The notes under the pieces: generated by a model | Seen by the model: only the letters and a program-made list of their open reading frames with translations | Database searches by the model: none | What the model was told of the DNA's origin: nothing | Shown: in pieces, positions 46,447 through 57,286 of the stretch | Position numbering within the stretch: position 1 is the stretch's first letter | How the letters are laid out: each line of letters starts with the position of its first letter | Position numbers and translations under genes: made by a program | Assembly: GCA_001600875.1 (NCBI GenBank) | Contig: BCLD01000004.1 | Coordinates: 818,553-882,552, forward strand | Direction: 5' to 3' | DNA: 64,000 nucleotides | Source of the DNA: Solicoccozyma terricola | Taxonomy: Eukaryota > Basidiomycota > Tremellomycetes > Filobasidiales > Piskurozymaceae

Positions 46447-48341
46447 ATGGCCATTGTCGAGGACGTTGAAGAAGAGGAGGAAGAGGAGCTGGTCAAGCTG
46501 CCATCATCTCCGCCCGATAATACAGACCTCAAAACCAAGCTCTTCGCTGAGCTCGCACGCCTGGAGCTGCCGGCTGACCTGCTGAGAGTTGACAAGGAGC
46601 TACCACAGCGTGTGTTGATGTGTCTATCTATCTGGCATCTCATGCGCCACGCTTACCTGTTTTGTGTTGCGTCCACAGCGATTCAGAAACTGGATCAGTT
46701 CAAGTATACATGCCTCACTGTGGTGCAAAACATTCGCTCATTGCTGGAACTTCAAAGGGAGCGTGCATTCGAGTTGTACGACGAGGATGTGCAAGAACTG
46801 GTGTTTAGACTTACAAAGTTGATTGGAAAGGATGACTGGTGCTCACCGTCGGTTATACGAGAAATTAGAGGTGAGTCGCGACCATAGGCCGAGAGGAAGA
46901 ACCCACTGAGCCGGCCAGTGTATTCGTCAGCATGCCTATCCATTCTCCCGACCCCATCCTCAATGCCTCGTCAACTCCTCAAGAACAAGATCAAACCCAT
47001 CTTCTCGACTCATTCTCATCCCGACATCAACCCTGAGACGGGCCGGAAACTCCTTCGTCCCGCCGGCGGAGAAGCTGCTCGGCAGGACATGTTTGAGGGT
47101 CAGAATTGGAAGGAGTACAACGGTTGGGGATCATGGTGTGTTTTGAGTTGGTGTGTGGAGGTGATGAGCGTAGGTGTACATGTTTGACTAGGGCGAATGA
47201 CAGATGTTGACACCCGCGCCATCACAGAAGGAAGATGTCACAGAAAACATCGGACTCATCCTCCCGCCACTTCTGATCTTGCTGGATGACTATGAGCCAA
47301 TATATCGCCTACGGGGAATGGTGACACTGGAGATCATCATGGACAGGCTCAGTCCAGTAACAATGAAGCGCATGGGCATTGATAAGTTGTTTCTTAAGGT
47401 GCGTGCTTGAGCGATTTGAGATACGTCACCTCCGTTAAAAGGTACGGACGGATGTCCATCTTCCACTAGTCGATACAAAATTCAATCGCACTATATCCCT
47501 CATTCCCCCAGCCAGTTATTCTACCACGCTCCTTCTCACTGCTTATCCGTCTCCTTCATATCATCTTTCCACCAAATACCATCGAACGCGCTACCGAGAT
47601 CGCCGAGGCGGTGGATAAAGGGATCATCAACGGATGGTTGTATGCTCCGAGTGGATTCGAAGGGATTGCTACACTTACTGGATTGGCGGAGTGCGTGGAG
47701 AGACTATGTGATGAGGTGGGAGTGGAGGTAATTAGGTGGTTGAAAGTGAGCATCTGTGTTTTTGTTTCATGATTGCGGCGAGAAACTCAAACGCGCTATT
47801 CGACATATTCGACAGACATTCATCCCTTCCCTCCTATCACCGCTCTTTCTCCCTCCGACTCCCTTTTCCATCCCACTCCAAATATCCAATCTTTCGGCTC
47901 TACTCGCCGTCCTCCGTGCCATCGACCAAACAGGCAGGGCAGGAAGATGGCGTGGTCAGATTCTGAACGCGTTGGGGAGGTCTTGGACGGGATGTGTGGA
48001 AAAGCTGGAGTTTGGAGTGAGCGAGGAGGATGATGTGCGGATAGGTGCGTTCTCTGTAAAGAGAGGTAATATATAGGGAGCTTTGAACTGATGAGAATCG
48101 CCGTTTCTCGTAGATGACCTCAAACGTATCCAGGAGTTGTGCATCAAGATAGGTTTAGAGCTGGCCAGAGTCGCGCCGTCTGTGAAGGAGGTGAGCAATT
48201 GTAGCGTGACTGTCGTAGCTACACGTCGGTTAACTTTGTTGTCATTTCGGATAGGAGGAACTGCCAGCAATGACGAAGCTGAACGAACGGATTTTCGGGG
48301 CGTTTGCACAGGCTGTCTCAGCAGGTGCACGCGGTCCATGA
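46447..48341 (+). CDS. TTI2: TELO2-interacting protein 2 (TTI2), TTT complex subunit
   Basis: Tel2-Tti1-Tti2 is a cochaperone complex that matures PIKK kinases (TOR, ATM/ATR, DNA-PK-like). Exons 46447-46609, 46679-46870, 46931-47160, 47204-47398, 47470-47745, 47783-48044, 48114-48190 and 48255-48341 give 493 aa, an alpha-helical repeat protein. The family core is visible: KIKPIFSTHSHPDINPETGR, WGSWCVLSWCVE, LPPLLILLDDYEPIYRLRG, then YAPSGFEGIATL. The acceptor of intron 2 could instead be 12 nt upstream, and the 37-nt intron at 47746-47782 is unusually short, so those joins are uncertain. An open frame in another phase continues to 48570 past the stop, probably 3' UTR. Confidence 0.75.
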
Positions 48342-48664
48342 TCGTGCTTTGCTACCAACAACAATGCATGATATTGGAGCGCTTCACGAAGACTATATGC
48401 GAGTTAGGGATTCATACGACCTCTACGCGGAACGTCGCATCGCGGCGACAACATCGTTTTCTTCGACAAACCATCCGACGGGACGCATATCCTCGTTCGG
48501 ATCCCAGGTGAAAATGCAGCGACGGGCTGGCGGACCATACGGACGACCCACGGATACCCGATATCTTTAACGGCTTAACGACGACAATTGATGTGATAAT
48601 CTACAACCCCATACGTGGAACGACTGACGATTTTCTTTCCTTATATATATATATATATATATAT
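48342..48664. other. Convergent region between TTI2 and the dehydrogenase
   Basis: The 3' ends of two convergent genes. A (TA)n microsatellite (about 48642-48664) directly abuts the dehydrogenase stop codon. The open frame up to 48570 has no recognisable product. Confidence 0.5.
48642..48664. repeat. (TA)n microsatellite
   Basis: About eleven TA units, directly 3' of the dehydrogenase stop on the minus strand. Confidence 0.9.
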
Positions 48665-49822
48665 CTACCAAGGTAATTCAATTGGACCTGGTTTATCCAA
48701 TATCTCTTTACCCATTACTTCCTCGGCACCACCGATACCCCTGGGACGTCACACCGAAATCTATCATCAGCATCCATGCACACGAGAGGATACTCTTGCA
48801 CCGAGTAAAAGAATCCAAAATGCAACACCCACTTTGCACCATTGGGAGCCCAGAATTTACCGGTGTCTTTGATTTCTAGATTATCAGCGAATTTAACGAT
48901 ACCAGGACAGGCTTCTTCGGGTGTTATAGCTGTGCCGTGTGAAGCGGATGTGTTTCAGTTGCAGGGGGTTTTAAAAAAAAGGAGAGGTTGGGGATTTTTG
49001 AACACCACATACCTCCACCACTCTCATAAAATTCCTCGAATCCCGCTCCTTTTGTCATCTCAGTCTTCAAGAATCCGGGCTTTTGGTAGTGTCGTTTCTC
49101 ATCCACCCGTCAGCCTGGCTTTGATCACAACCTCACTCTAGACGCCTCCCTCTGAAACACTCACATGAATCATTGCAACTGCGATACCTCTACCCTTCAA
49201 ATCAAAACTCAACAACCTCCCTACCATATTCGCTGCAGCTTTCGAACCATGATGTCCAAACATGCCACCACCTTCTTTCTCTGTCCGAAGCGTCAATGAA
49301 CCGCCTTCCGATGTGAGTATGATGATTTTTGCGGATGGAGCGAGGGATGAGGAGAGGTGTCGAATTAGGAAAACGGGTGCAATGGAGCAGATGGTGTACA
49401 TTTTGATTTCATCTTCCCATTTCGGTTCATTGAATGTCTGTAGGGTTGGGGGGGGGGGGGGGGTGGTATGTATGTATATAAGCTCCACTTTCCCCCAATT
49501 CGAGATGCCAACAATTCTTTCCAACTGTCTGAAATTTGGGGGAGTTAGGCATCCTCACCTCCGGTGTCAGAACCCCACTGATAACAAAAATCAACCCAAC
49601 CTTGACCCCATCCAACCCTTGTACAATCTTCTTCCCGGCATCTTCCACACCCACATCAATCCCATTTATAACCTTTACACCGGTTGGGAATGTTCCTTCC
49701 TTGGGCGGGGATCGAACGGTAGCGTATACTGTTCGAGTAAGGGAGAGGTGGTGTGTGAGTGCGAGTCCTAGACCGCGTGATGCACCGATGATGAGAGCAG
49801 GTGGTAGTGGTGGCGTGGTCAT
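48665..49822 (-). CDS. Short-chain dehydrogenase/reductase, catalytic Tyr replaced
   Basis: A classical-type SDR with a Rossmann fold, probably NADP(H)-dependent. Exons 49822-49559, 49437-49165, 49079-49013, 48929-48833 and 48740-48665 give 258 aa. The cofactor motif is IIGASRGLGLALTHHL (GxxxGxG form). Then come KIIILTSEGGSL, with the catalytic Ser region, and MFGHHGSKAAANMVGRLLSF. In the usual YxxxK pair the Tyr position is His here, though Lys is kept. HPGFLKTEMT follows strand 6. The last exon, giving GGAEEVMGKEILDKPGPIEL and ending PW, is reached only by the splice 48832/48741; without it the frame runs to an earlier stop with no family similarity. Intron 1 has a G/C homopolymer (about 49449-49462). 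Confidence 0.82.
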
Positions 49823-50437
49823 TGTGGGGTGTGTGTGTGGGGGGGAAAGGGTGTCGTGAGGTGGTTGGGTGTAGGGGGGATGAACGTAGTGGAGGGTTGA
49901 CGGCGGAGGAAACGAAAGTGATGACGTCATTTTTGTGATTTCATCCTTGTGGCGTGATATGAAGCCGCATCGACTCGGGAATATTTCGAAGGATGGATGT
50001 TTTGATGAAGGGGCACGATTTAAAAAAAAATGAATATTGATTACAACGAAAAACCCAGCACCAACCCAGCCAATATCCACACCACCCGCCGCCGGCCGTC
50101 TGGATATCCCAATTTCCAAATAACTCTCAACGAGCAGGTTCAATACCAGATGTCGCTTCAGATGGTTTCAAGCATCTTCCATTGCAGACATTACAATGCG
50201 ATGCGTCACTGGTTTTGTTTCACAGATGGAAGAGGAAAAATAGGAGACAAAGATCAGTGGATGTTTTCTTTCAAAAAAACGAATATCAAATCTACCCATT
50301 TTTTCTCAAGACCAGTAAGACAGTACTCTCAGTGAAGAATTAGTTCCGCCTTTCCTTGAGCTAGCTTGCAAGGAGAAGACGAAGAGGAGACGAAAGGTTC
50401 TTTCGAGTATGCTTGGTCAAGGAAAGATCACATTTTG

Positions 50438-50595
50438 TTCGCGGAGAAGAGCATATTGCGCACTTCGCTCGCGAAGAACGAGAATAGTGCTCGCTTCGCT
50501 CGCGATGAAATGAAATGCTCACTTCGTTCACGAGATAATAGGATACTGCTCACTTTGTTCTCGGAAGAACGAGAATAGTGCTCGCTGCTCTCTCA
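50438..50595 (-). repeat. Degenerate CG-rich repeats, same family, antisense to the plus strand
   Basis: Copies of G[TC]GCTCGCTTCGCTCGCG-like sequence begin near 50458, 50489, 50517, 50548 and 50580 (spacing 28-32) and decay by C-to-T/A changes. A single extra copy lies at 50874-50896. On the minus strand they read GCGAGCGAAGCGAGC, the block found in TEF3 and eIF3b introns. Confidence 0.8.
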
Positions 50596-51573
50596 CTCAC
50601 CCAGAACATCCAACCACACACCCTTTCCCCGCTTTACAAACCTCACACGACCCCCTTTCACTTGTACACCCTGGAATCGTCTGAACGGCACATGCTCCCG
50701 TCTCGTGGTTGGGATTACAGAATGAACATGAGGATGGGTTTCCTGTGCATGCTGGCATCGATACGGAGGACTGTTGGGGGGATGGGGGATGGGGGGATGG
50801 GGAACGGTGAGTGGGTCAGTAAGGTGGAGATGACGAGTGATCGGCTCCGATCGCGAAAGAAAAAGAGAATTGAATGCTCGCTTCGCTCTCGCGATGGACT
50901 ACTCACCGACATGATGAAATAAGTGTTGAATATGCAAGTTGTTTGATATGTATTGACTTTACGGTTTGCTTTGCTTTGGTTCCCTAGGAGTGATACGACA
51001 CCTTTTGCTGTTATATAACACAAAGTTGGAAAGGAGGCTAACTTCGCGAGAGTCGGCGTTGCTCGCAGATGACGTCATCATAATTTTTGGTTTCCATCCA
51101 ATCATGGGCCTGCTATTACCCTCCCTCGACTCCACCGTGGTATCACACCCTATCCTTCTACCAACAAATGACATGTTATTTGTTCCCCCCTCCCCCCGGC
51201 CCCCCCGCCCCCCCTCACTCCGCCGATTCCCGCGCCGTCCTGCAGTCTAATTTCCGGAGACCGAGGTTTTCTCACGCTCTGCCCCGTTCCCCCTCCCCTA
51301 CCTCCCTGCCCACCATCTATTGCCCCCGTGTCCGCTCTGCTCTGCTCTGCTGCTTCTCACCCGGTTATTGTCATCAGTCATTCTGGGAACTGGGGCTTGG
51401 TCATTTCATTTACACGGCGTACGGGGTTTGGGCGAGTTCCGGTATGTAGGGATCCAGCGCATACATTGGCTGGAATCCCTGCTCCCCTCGTACATCGGTC
51501 TCGGGGGGAGGGGCCTTGTCGCAACGTCATCCCACTGTAACATGAATGAGGAGGAGGGCCGGGGGGGGGGGGG

Positions 51574-51687
51574 NNNNNNNNNNNNNNNNNNNNNNNNNNN
51601 NNNNNNNNNNNNNNNNNNNNNNNNNNNNNNNNNNNNNNNNNNNNNNNNNNNNNNNNNNNNNNNNNNNNNNNNNNNNNNNNNNNNNNN
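51574..51687. other. Assembly gap (114 N) flanked by poly-G
   Basis: The N run is bordered by G runs on both sides (51561-51573 and 51688-51694), like the gap at 33.7 kb. Real missing length unknown. Confidence 0.95.
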
Positions 51688-52263
51688 GGGGGGGAAAAGG
51701 ACGTACGAGCGCATGTTCTGTTTCGTCTCGTCTTGTCCAAAGTAAAAATCAAAAACATCGTACAATACCTGCCTGGGACACAAGATCAGGGAATTCAGTT
51801 TATCATTTCCAACTCGTATTTCACCGACGAAAAATCTTGAGTAGAAACCCCCTACTGTCCTTGACGGGCAACGGACAACCCAAAGTCATCATTTTGGAAA
51901 GGAAACGAGGCCAGCAACGGAGTACAATCTTCATATCACTGGGTTGATTCGTATCCTCCCTTTGACCATCATTATAAGACAACGGGACGGAAAACACCCG
52001 ACATACCATACCTTTTCAACCGGATCACCAAGAAACAAAAAAGAGGAAAGGGGAAAGGAAAAAGAAATAGCCCAACGATTCCTCTGCCAAACCTCCACTT
52101 TTCGAAAACACGTATTCTCGATTTAAAAACATCCACCACCACCACCAACCCAATCCACCCTACCCAAATCTCAACGCATCCCCCTTACCCCTACCCCTTA
52201 CCCCTTACCCCCACCTCCACCTCTTCAACCGCCCCCATCTTCACCCACCACCCACCACCCACC

Positions 52264-55200
52264 ATGACAGACCCCGCATCTCCATTCGACATGTCATCAT
52301 TCATTTCATTCCCTACATCAGGAGGAGGACCAGTAGGAGGTTGTCAAACAGGTGGAATTGGTGGGGGTGGGGGTGGGGGTGGGCCATCTCCATTGGCGGA
52401 TGAGATGTATAAAGCGTTTGCGAGAGGGATAAGGGAGACTCAATTGAATAATGCAAAATCTGGGAAGAAAGGTGGTGGTACGGGTGTTGTTGGTGTTACA
52501 GATGGTGGTGGACTTGATAAGTTTGGATATTCAATGGGAACGGGAACGGGAATTGGGAATGATATTCTACCGAAATCAACATCGAATTCGAATTCATCAT
52601 CTGCATCTGCAAATCCGATTATTCAAAATGGAAATATGATTGAAAATTCACCAAAAGGGATTGAAATGACGACTTCGAGACAATCTACATCTATTGGAAC
52701 TCCGAGTTCAACTTCTGTTAATACAAGTGATCAGAAGAATTCACCACGTACATCAACGAGTGATGATGGTGGTGGTGGTGGTGGTGGTGGTGGTGGTGGT
52801 GATCCTTCGTCGTTCTCACCGTATGGATTAGATCCAGCTGCTTTTCAAACAGAAGTAAAATTTCAACTCCCAGCATTTTTAAACCCAAATGCACCATCGA
52901 ATACTCATCCGAATGGTGCAGAGGTATGGTCTGGATATGGATTAAATTCAACGATGGCAATGGAAGGGATGTATAATGCTACAGTGACGAGTGGTGGTGC
53001 ACCATCGAAGAGTTGGTTTGGAGCGGGGAGTGGACAAGATGGGTTTGGTGATGGTGATGGTGATGTCGCTGGTGGATATGGGTATGAAGGGAAATTGGAC
53101 GGGCAGAGTGGGATGCGAAAGGATGATAATTGGACGTTTGGGTGGGTGGAGGTGTTTCCCGAAGTCGGGTTTCGTGACGACTGAACCTTTTTTTCTTTTT
53201 CTTTTTTTCGGTGTCCCCCCCCCCCCTCTTTCTTCTCCCAATAGAAACGAATTCAAAGGATCGACATCATCTGGAATGTATGGGTATCCATCATCACATC
53301 CAGGTACGATACCTCCTCTTATCGTTGCAGCCGTCAACGGCTACACACCGAATCCACAACAAATCCAAGCATTTCAACAACATCAAGATTATAGATCCGG
53401 TTCAAATGCACATGGGAACTCGACGCATTCCATGTCTAGCAGCAATATCCCGAGCAACCCTCAATCGTCAAAGGCAACACCGACGATGCCAACTTCAGCG
53501 TTGTTACCACCTGCAGGATCGGGATGGCCAGGAGGAGGCGATGGTTATCAACACGCGACAATGCAACAGACGATCAATCGACATGGGACGTCGTCCAACT
53601 CCAACTCATTCGCTTCGTCGTCTTCCTTATCGAATGCAGTTCCTGCTGCTGAGATATTAGCACAATCGAACAACTTGAATGGATTGGTTCAGCCGGATAC
53701 ACTGGCTGTTACGAATCAAATTCCAGCGAATGGGAACGCTAGTATGCCGGGATTATATTCTCAGACTGGGTTCGATATAATCGGTGTGCTTGCGAGGGTC
53801 GCAGCGAGACGTGATCCAAAGACTGTGTTGGGTCCAGTGGATTGCAGTTGCTCGTTCGCCGTCGTCGATATTAGGAAATTCGATCATCCAATCGTTTATG
53901 CGTCACCCACTTTCCAACAATTGACGGGATACGATGCGAGTGAGATCGTTGGCAAAAATTGTCGATTCTTGCAGAGTGAGTGAGGCGCTGCCTGGCCATT
54001 ATCGCTTCATCTCCTTCCGCTTTCTAACACCCCCATGACGTCCGTCTACCAGGCCCCGATGGAGATGTCGCTCGTGGCTCACGGAGAAAGTACACGGATA
54101 ACGTCGCTGTGTCTCATCTCAAGAGGATGTTACTCGCTGGCAAGGAGTGTCAGGCAAGTCTGATAAACTATCGCAAGGGCGGTACACCTTTGTGAGTCGG
54201 CGTCTCGTCGTTCATGCAAGTCCCGGCTGTGGGGACTGACGATGCCCACGCACATTCTTAGCATCAACTTGGTCACAATTGTACCCATACCTTGGGACGG
54301 CGACGACATCGTATACCACGTCGGCTTCCAAATCGATCTCGTAGAACAGCCCAATGCCATCTTACGGAACATGCGCGACGGTACATATTCCGTCAATTAC
54401 ACCAGCCTCAATGCACCGCCACTGCCACTGCCACCGCCCATGCGTCCCGCACCGAAACTCGCACCCATAGAGCACGCACCCATCTCAACAGGGTTGCCAA
54501 ATGAAATTCTCGACGTTATGGGTCCTCGAGCAAAGTCAAACATCTACGCTGGTCAATTTGGCGAGGACAGTGGGAAGATGGAGTGGTTGAAGTGTGCTCT
54601 AGAGCAGATGGATGGTGCGTAGACTTCTTATTTCGCACTCTGCGACTGTTGCTGATTTCATAAAGTTCAATTACCCCAGACTTTGTCCTTGTTCTCTCTC
54701 TGAAGGGCCAATTCCAGTACGTCGCTCCAGCGGTGCGCCGCGTGTTAGAGTATGATCCAACGGACTTGGTCAACAAGCACATCTCCGACATTTGTCACCC
54801 GTCCGACATCGTTCCCGTTATGCGCGAGCTCAAAGACTCGACTCACGCACCGTCGGACGGTCAAAATGCCCGTCTCGTCAACCTCCTCTGCCGTGTTAGG
54901 CGGAAGCGCAGTGGTTATGTCTGGCTGGAGTGTACTGGTCGACTACACGTCGAACCTGGAAAGGGTCGAAAGGCCGTCATCCTCAGTGGCCGCGAGCGCG
55001 CGATGACGAACCTCAGTTGGAGTGCTATTGACAAATATGGAGGACTCGCCGATGTCGGTTTCTGGACAAGACTGTCTTTCGACGGTATGATCCTCTGGGC
55101 TTCAAAGCACGTCGTCGATGTCCTCGGATCTCGTGTCGAGGACGTCATCGGACGGAGCTACTACTCGTTCCTACCAGGTGGTGCAGAGGTGGCCCCGCCA

Positions 55201-55854
55201 TCAGCTCTATCTCACAAGCGTTCACACCATCCACACGCGACTTCCGTAGAGCATGCGTTGATGACGGCCGCCGAGGGTCTTCCGAAAAAGGGTGCAACCA
55301 CGGTCCAACACCAGATCGTAGGCTCAGACGGCAGGATTGTCAACGTTACCGCCGTCTTCTACGCTGTCGTCTCTGAAGCCGACGTCTTTGACATCCCTGC
55401 TCAGGACAGTCCAGACAGCGCGGATGACACCTTCCCTAATGGATACGTTGGTATCGCGGGCTGTCCTCCAAATCAAATCCTTGTCCAGGTCAAGGTTACG
55501 AACAGCCCTCAACTGAAAATCAAGGGTCATGACGCGGCGAGCGACAACATCTTCGAGGAGCTTGATACCACTCGAGGCACATCATGGCAGTACGAGATTC
55601 ATCAACTCAAAACGGCCAACCGTCGGCTTCGAGAGGAAATCATTATCCAAAGCGGCGTGAAGAACAGATCGACCCGCCTTTCAGAAGAGGATAAGAAACA
55701 AAAGAAGCGGCAGGTGGCTGACTTGGGGAATGCTATGCCACCCCCGTCAACGTCAGTGCCAGTACCGATCGCCGACCATCCCGTACCACTTCATCAACAA
55801 AGTCTCGGGTTTGGCCTCTTGCCGACGTCCCAGACGCTTCCTGGGTGGTCATGA
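52264..55854 (+). CDS. BWC1: White collar 1 blue-light photoreceptor (LOV/PAS protein)
   Basis: A flavin-binding photoreceptor that, with WC-2, controls light responses; nuclear. Exons 52264-53141, 53245-53975, 54053-54191, 54262-54614 and 54680-55854 give 1091 aa. The N-terminal 400 residues are Gly/Ser/Asn/Gln-rich. The LOV domain (about 470-610) has YASPTFQQLTGYDASEIVGK and NCRFLQSPDG, whose Cys forms the flavin adduct, then INYRKGGTPFINLVTIVPI. Two more PAS domains follow (DDFVLVLSLKGQFQYVAPAV and SFDGMILWASKHVVDVLG). A helical ANRRLREEI segment and basic KKQKKR come near the end. There is no GATA zinc finger, as known for basidiomycete WC-1. The last 19 codons lie in a 108-bp direct repeat whose second copy is downstream. 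Confidence 0.95.
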
Positions 55855-55901
55855 TATCATTTCAAACGAGCAAAAACCTAGAGCGAGAGCGAAACGCAAC
55901 T
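55794..55901 (+). repeat. 108-bp direct repeat, copy 1 (covers the WC-1 stop)
   Basis: Begins TCAACAAAGTCTCGGGTTTG and ends GCGAAACGCAACT. It encodes the last residues of white collar 1 and its stop. The second copy starts 132 bp on and differs at one seen position (GCGAGA versus GCCAGA). Confidence 0.95.
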
Positions 55902-56463
55902 GTCCTATTTTTCTTCGTCCCTCAGTCAACAAAGTCTCGGGTTTGGCCTCTTGCCGACGTCCCAGACGCTTCCTGGGTGGTCATGATATCATTTCAAACG
56001 AGCAAAAACCTAGAGCCAGAGCGAAACGCAACTTGCGCGGCTCGAATGACAAGTCGTTGAAACTCACTCCTCGTGGTCCCAAACTGCCTTTGGAGGGTTG
56101 TGCAATACGTGTACCGCTAGAGCAACGTCTAACTAGGCAGATGTTGTGTAAATTATTGTAGATATTGTATCGTAGATATCGTAAAGTATAACAGTTGTAT
56201 CCATTCGATGCATGCTTGTTAAGAGTACAAACGCTCTGAAACGTGGGCCGCATAATTCATGATCGGTTCTACAAACCGCCGATCATTAATCCCTATCCGG
56301 TCCCCATGCTGAGCTTCTCGTTGATGGTAGATGTTGCGATACCTGCGTGTCGAGCCCTGACTGATGTTGCCATAAAGATCAAGACTTTTGCTTCTCATCC
56401 CACCGGAATCGCAGAGAATACATCCTGACCTGTCCCAATCACCCATCAACCTAAATCCACGTT
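55855..56463. other. 3' region of white collar 1 and spacer
   Basis: It holds the rest of repeat copy 1, copy 2 (55926-56033) and then A/T-rich sequence (56130-56230) likely to hold the 3' end of WC-1. A frame running through both copies to 56161 is open but overlaps the WC-1 stop in another phase; no gene is supported. Confidence 0.5.
55926..56033 (+). repeat. 108-bp direct repeat, copy 2
   Basis: A near-identical copy of 55794-55901, separated by 24 bp. In the WC-1 phase it would encode the same final residues and stop, so it looks like a recent tandem duplication of the gene's 3' end. Confidence 0.95.
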
Positions 56464-56889
56464 CTATCGCTCCTGCAGCAAATCTCTTAATCCCTTTATT
56501 ATCCATTTTCCCTTCCCAAACGGTCTCCCAGTCCCTCTTCCTCCCTTTTCTCTCTTCCCATCTCTCTCATCTTTCGAAACCCCTTGCCAACGTTTTCTAT
56601 CATCGATCCAATCCTGTATCCGGATATTGGGCGGGAGTTCATTCGATTCCCGAAGAGCGATGAGGTGTTGGATTGGATCTGTGGTGTATTTGTTGGTGGT
56701 TTTTGAGGGCGATGGTGCAGGTTCTAGTGGTTCGAGAGCTGTTTCTGGGAGTTGATTGAGCGGGACGGGTCGGATGAAGGTCCCGATGGAGCGAGCGGTG
56801 GGGATGATTGAAGAATCTCGCGTTAAGATGGTACGTAGGGACCATCCAGAGGACAGTCTTGCTGGCATGGTAGTGAGGTATTGCCGCAT
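56464..56889 (-). CDS. Small putative mitochondrial protein, unknown function
   Basis: Single exon, 141 aa from MRQYLTTMPARLSSGWSLR. The N-terminus is rich in Arg, Ser and Thr and lacks acids for 20 residues, as in a mitochondrial targeting peptide (inference). A proline-rich linker follows, then NKYTTDPIQHLIALRESNEL, PPNIRIQDWIDDRKRWQ and a basic Gly-rich stretch ending GLRDLLQER. I do not recognise the family; the size and basic tail would suit a mitochondrial ribosomal or assembly protein, but that is a guess. The frame extends 35 codons further upstream (to 56994); I chose the inner Met because the presequence-like part starts there. It diverges from FMP27. Confidence 0.55.
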   Translation of the reverse strand: MRQYLTTMPARLSSGWSLRTILTRDSSIIPTARSIGTFIRPVPLNQLPETALEPLEPAPSPSKTTNKYTTDPIQHLIALRESNELPPNIRIQDWIDDRKRWQGVSKDERDGKREKGGRGTGRPFGKGKWIIKGLRDLLQER

Positions 56890-57286
56890 GGTGTTGGAAG
56901 ATCGATGGGTGGTGATTGCGTGTGTTTGACTGACCAGACACGATCGAGTGACTGGATTGAGACCATTTTTGCCAGGAGTACCGGATGAAATCACGTGACA
57001 GTGTTTTACGAGGGGACTTGCCGCGTCATCTTGCTCCGAAAGTTACCATCCGACATTATTTCATGTCTCATGTCCAAGATCAGATTCAACGACGTACACA
57101 ACTCGGGCTGGCTCGTCCTTTGGAGATGGCATATCCACATCAACTACATCAACTACATCACTAGCAGCAGCAGCATTAGCAGCACAAGCCCAAGCACTAG
57201 CAATATCAATAGCAACAGACAAGGTACCTCACTGAACACAGATATTGAAAGGTGGTCAACCACATACCAGTCGCTGTGAACCAGAA
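56890..57286. promoter_or_regulatory. Divergent promoter region, small mitochondrial gene / FMP27
   Basis: No gene. A short repeated ACATCAACT stretch and AGC repeats occur at about 57133-57215, just upstream of FMP27. Confidence 0.45.

Larger units (their letters stand above)
49823..52263. other. 2.4 kb region with repeats and a gap, upstream of white collar 1
   Basis: No gene is supported. It contains the dehydrogenase promoter (about 49823-50030), CG-rich degenerate repeats (50438-50595 and 50874-50896), pyrimidine-rich stretches (51180-51320), a gap with poly-G flanks, and an A-rich then CCACC/CCCCTTA-rich leader just before the WC-1 start. A gene hidden by the gap cannot be excluded. 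Confidence 0.5.

Noticed and set aside
50030..50335. A 101-codon plus-strand frame between the dehydrogenase and WC-1
   Set aside because: No recognisable domain, no splice partners, composition like the surrounding non-coding DNA.
51400..51500. Possible tRNA-like sequence with paired GGATCC/GGAATCCC segments
   Set aside because: No complete cloverleaf could be drawn: no proper T-arm GTTCGAATC-type box or matching acceptor stem.
51320..51760. Open frames on both strands crossing the second gap
   Set aside because: They are open only because of N and poly-G/poly-C translation; nothing supports coding.
52180..52220. CCCCTTA repeats before WC-1 as a telomere-like tract
   Set aside because: The unit does not match the TTAGGGG-type fungal telomere strand in either orientation. 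It is short, and lies in the middle of a gene-dense region as part of a C-rich leader.
55730..56161. A 143-codon frame through both copies of the WC-1 3' duplication
   Set aside because: Its length comes from the duplication; it is out of phase with WC-1 and its repeats simply mirror the DNA repeat.
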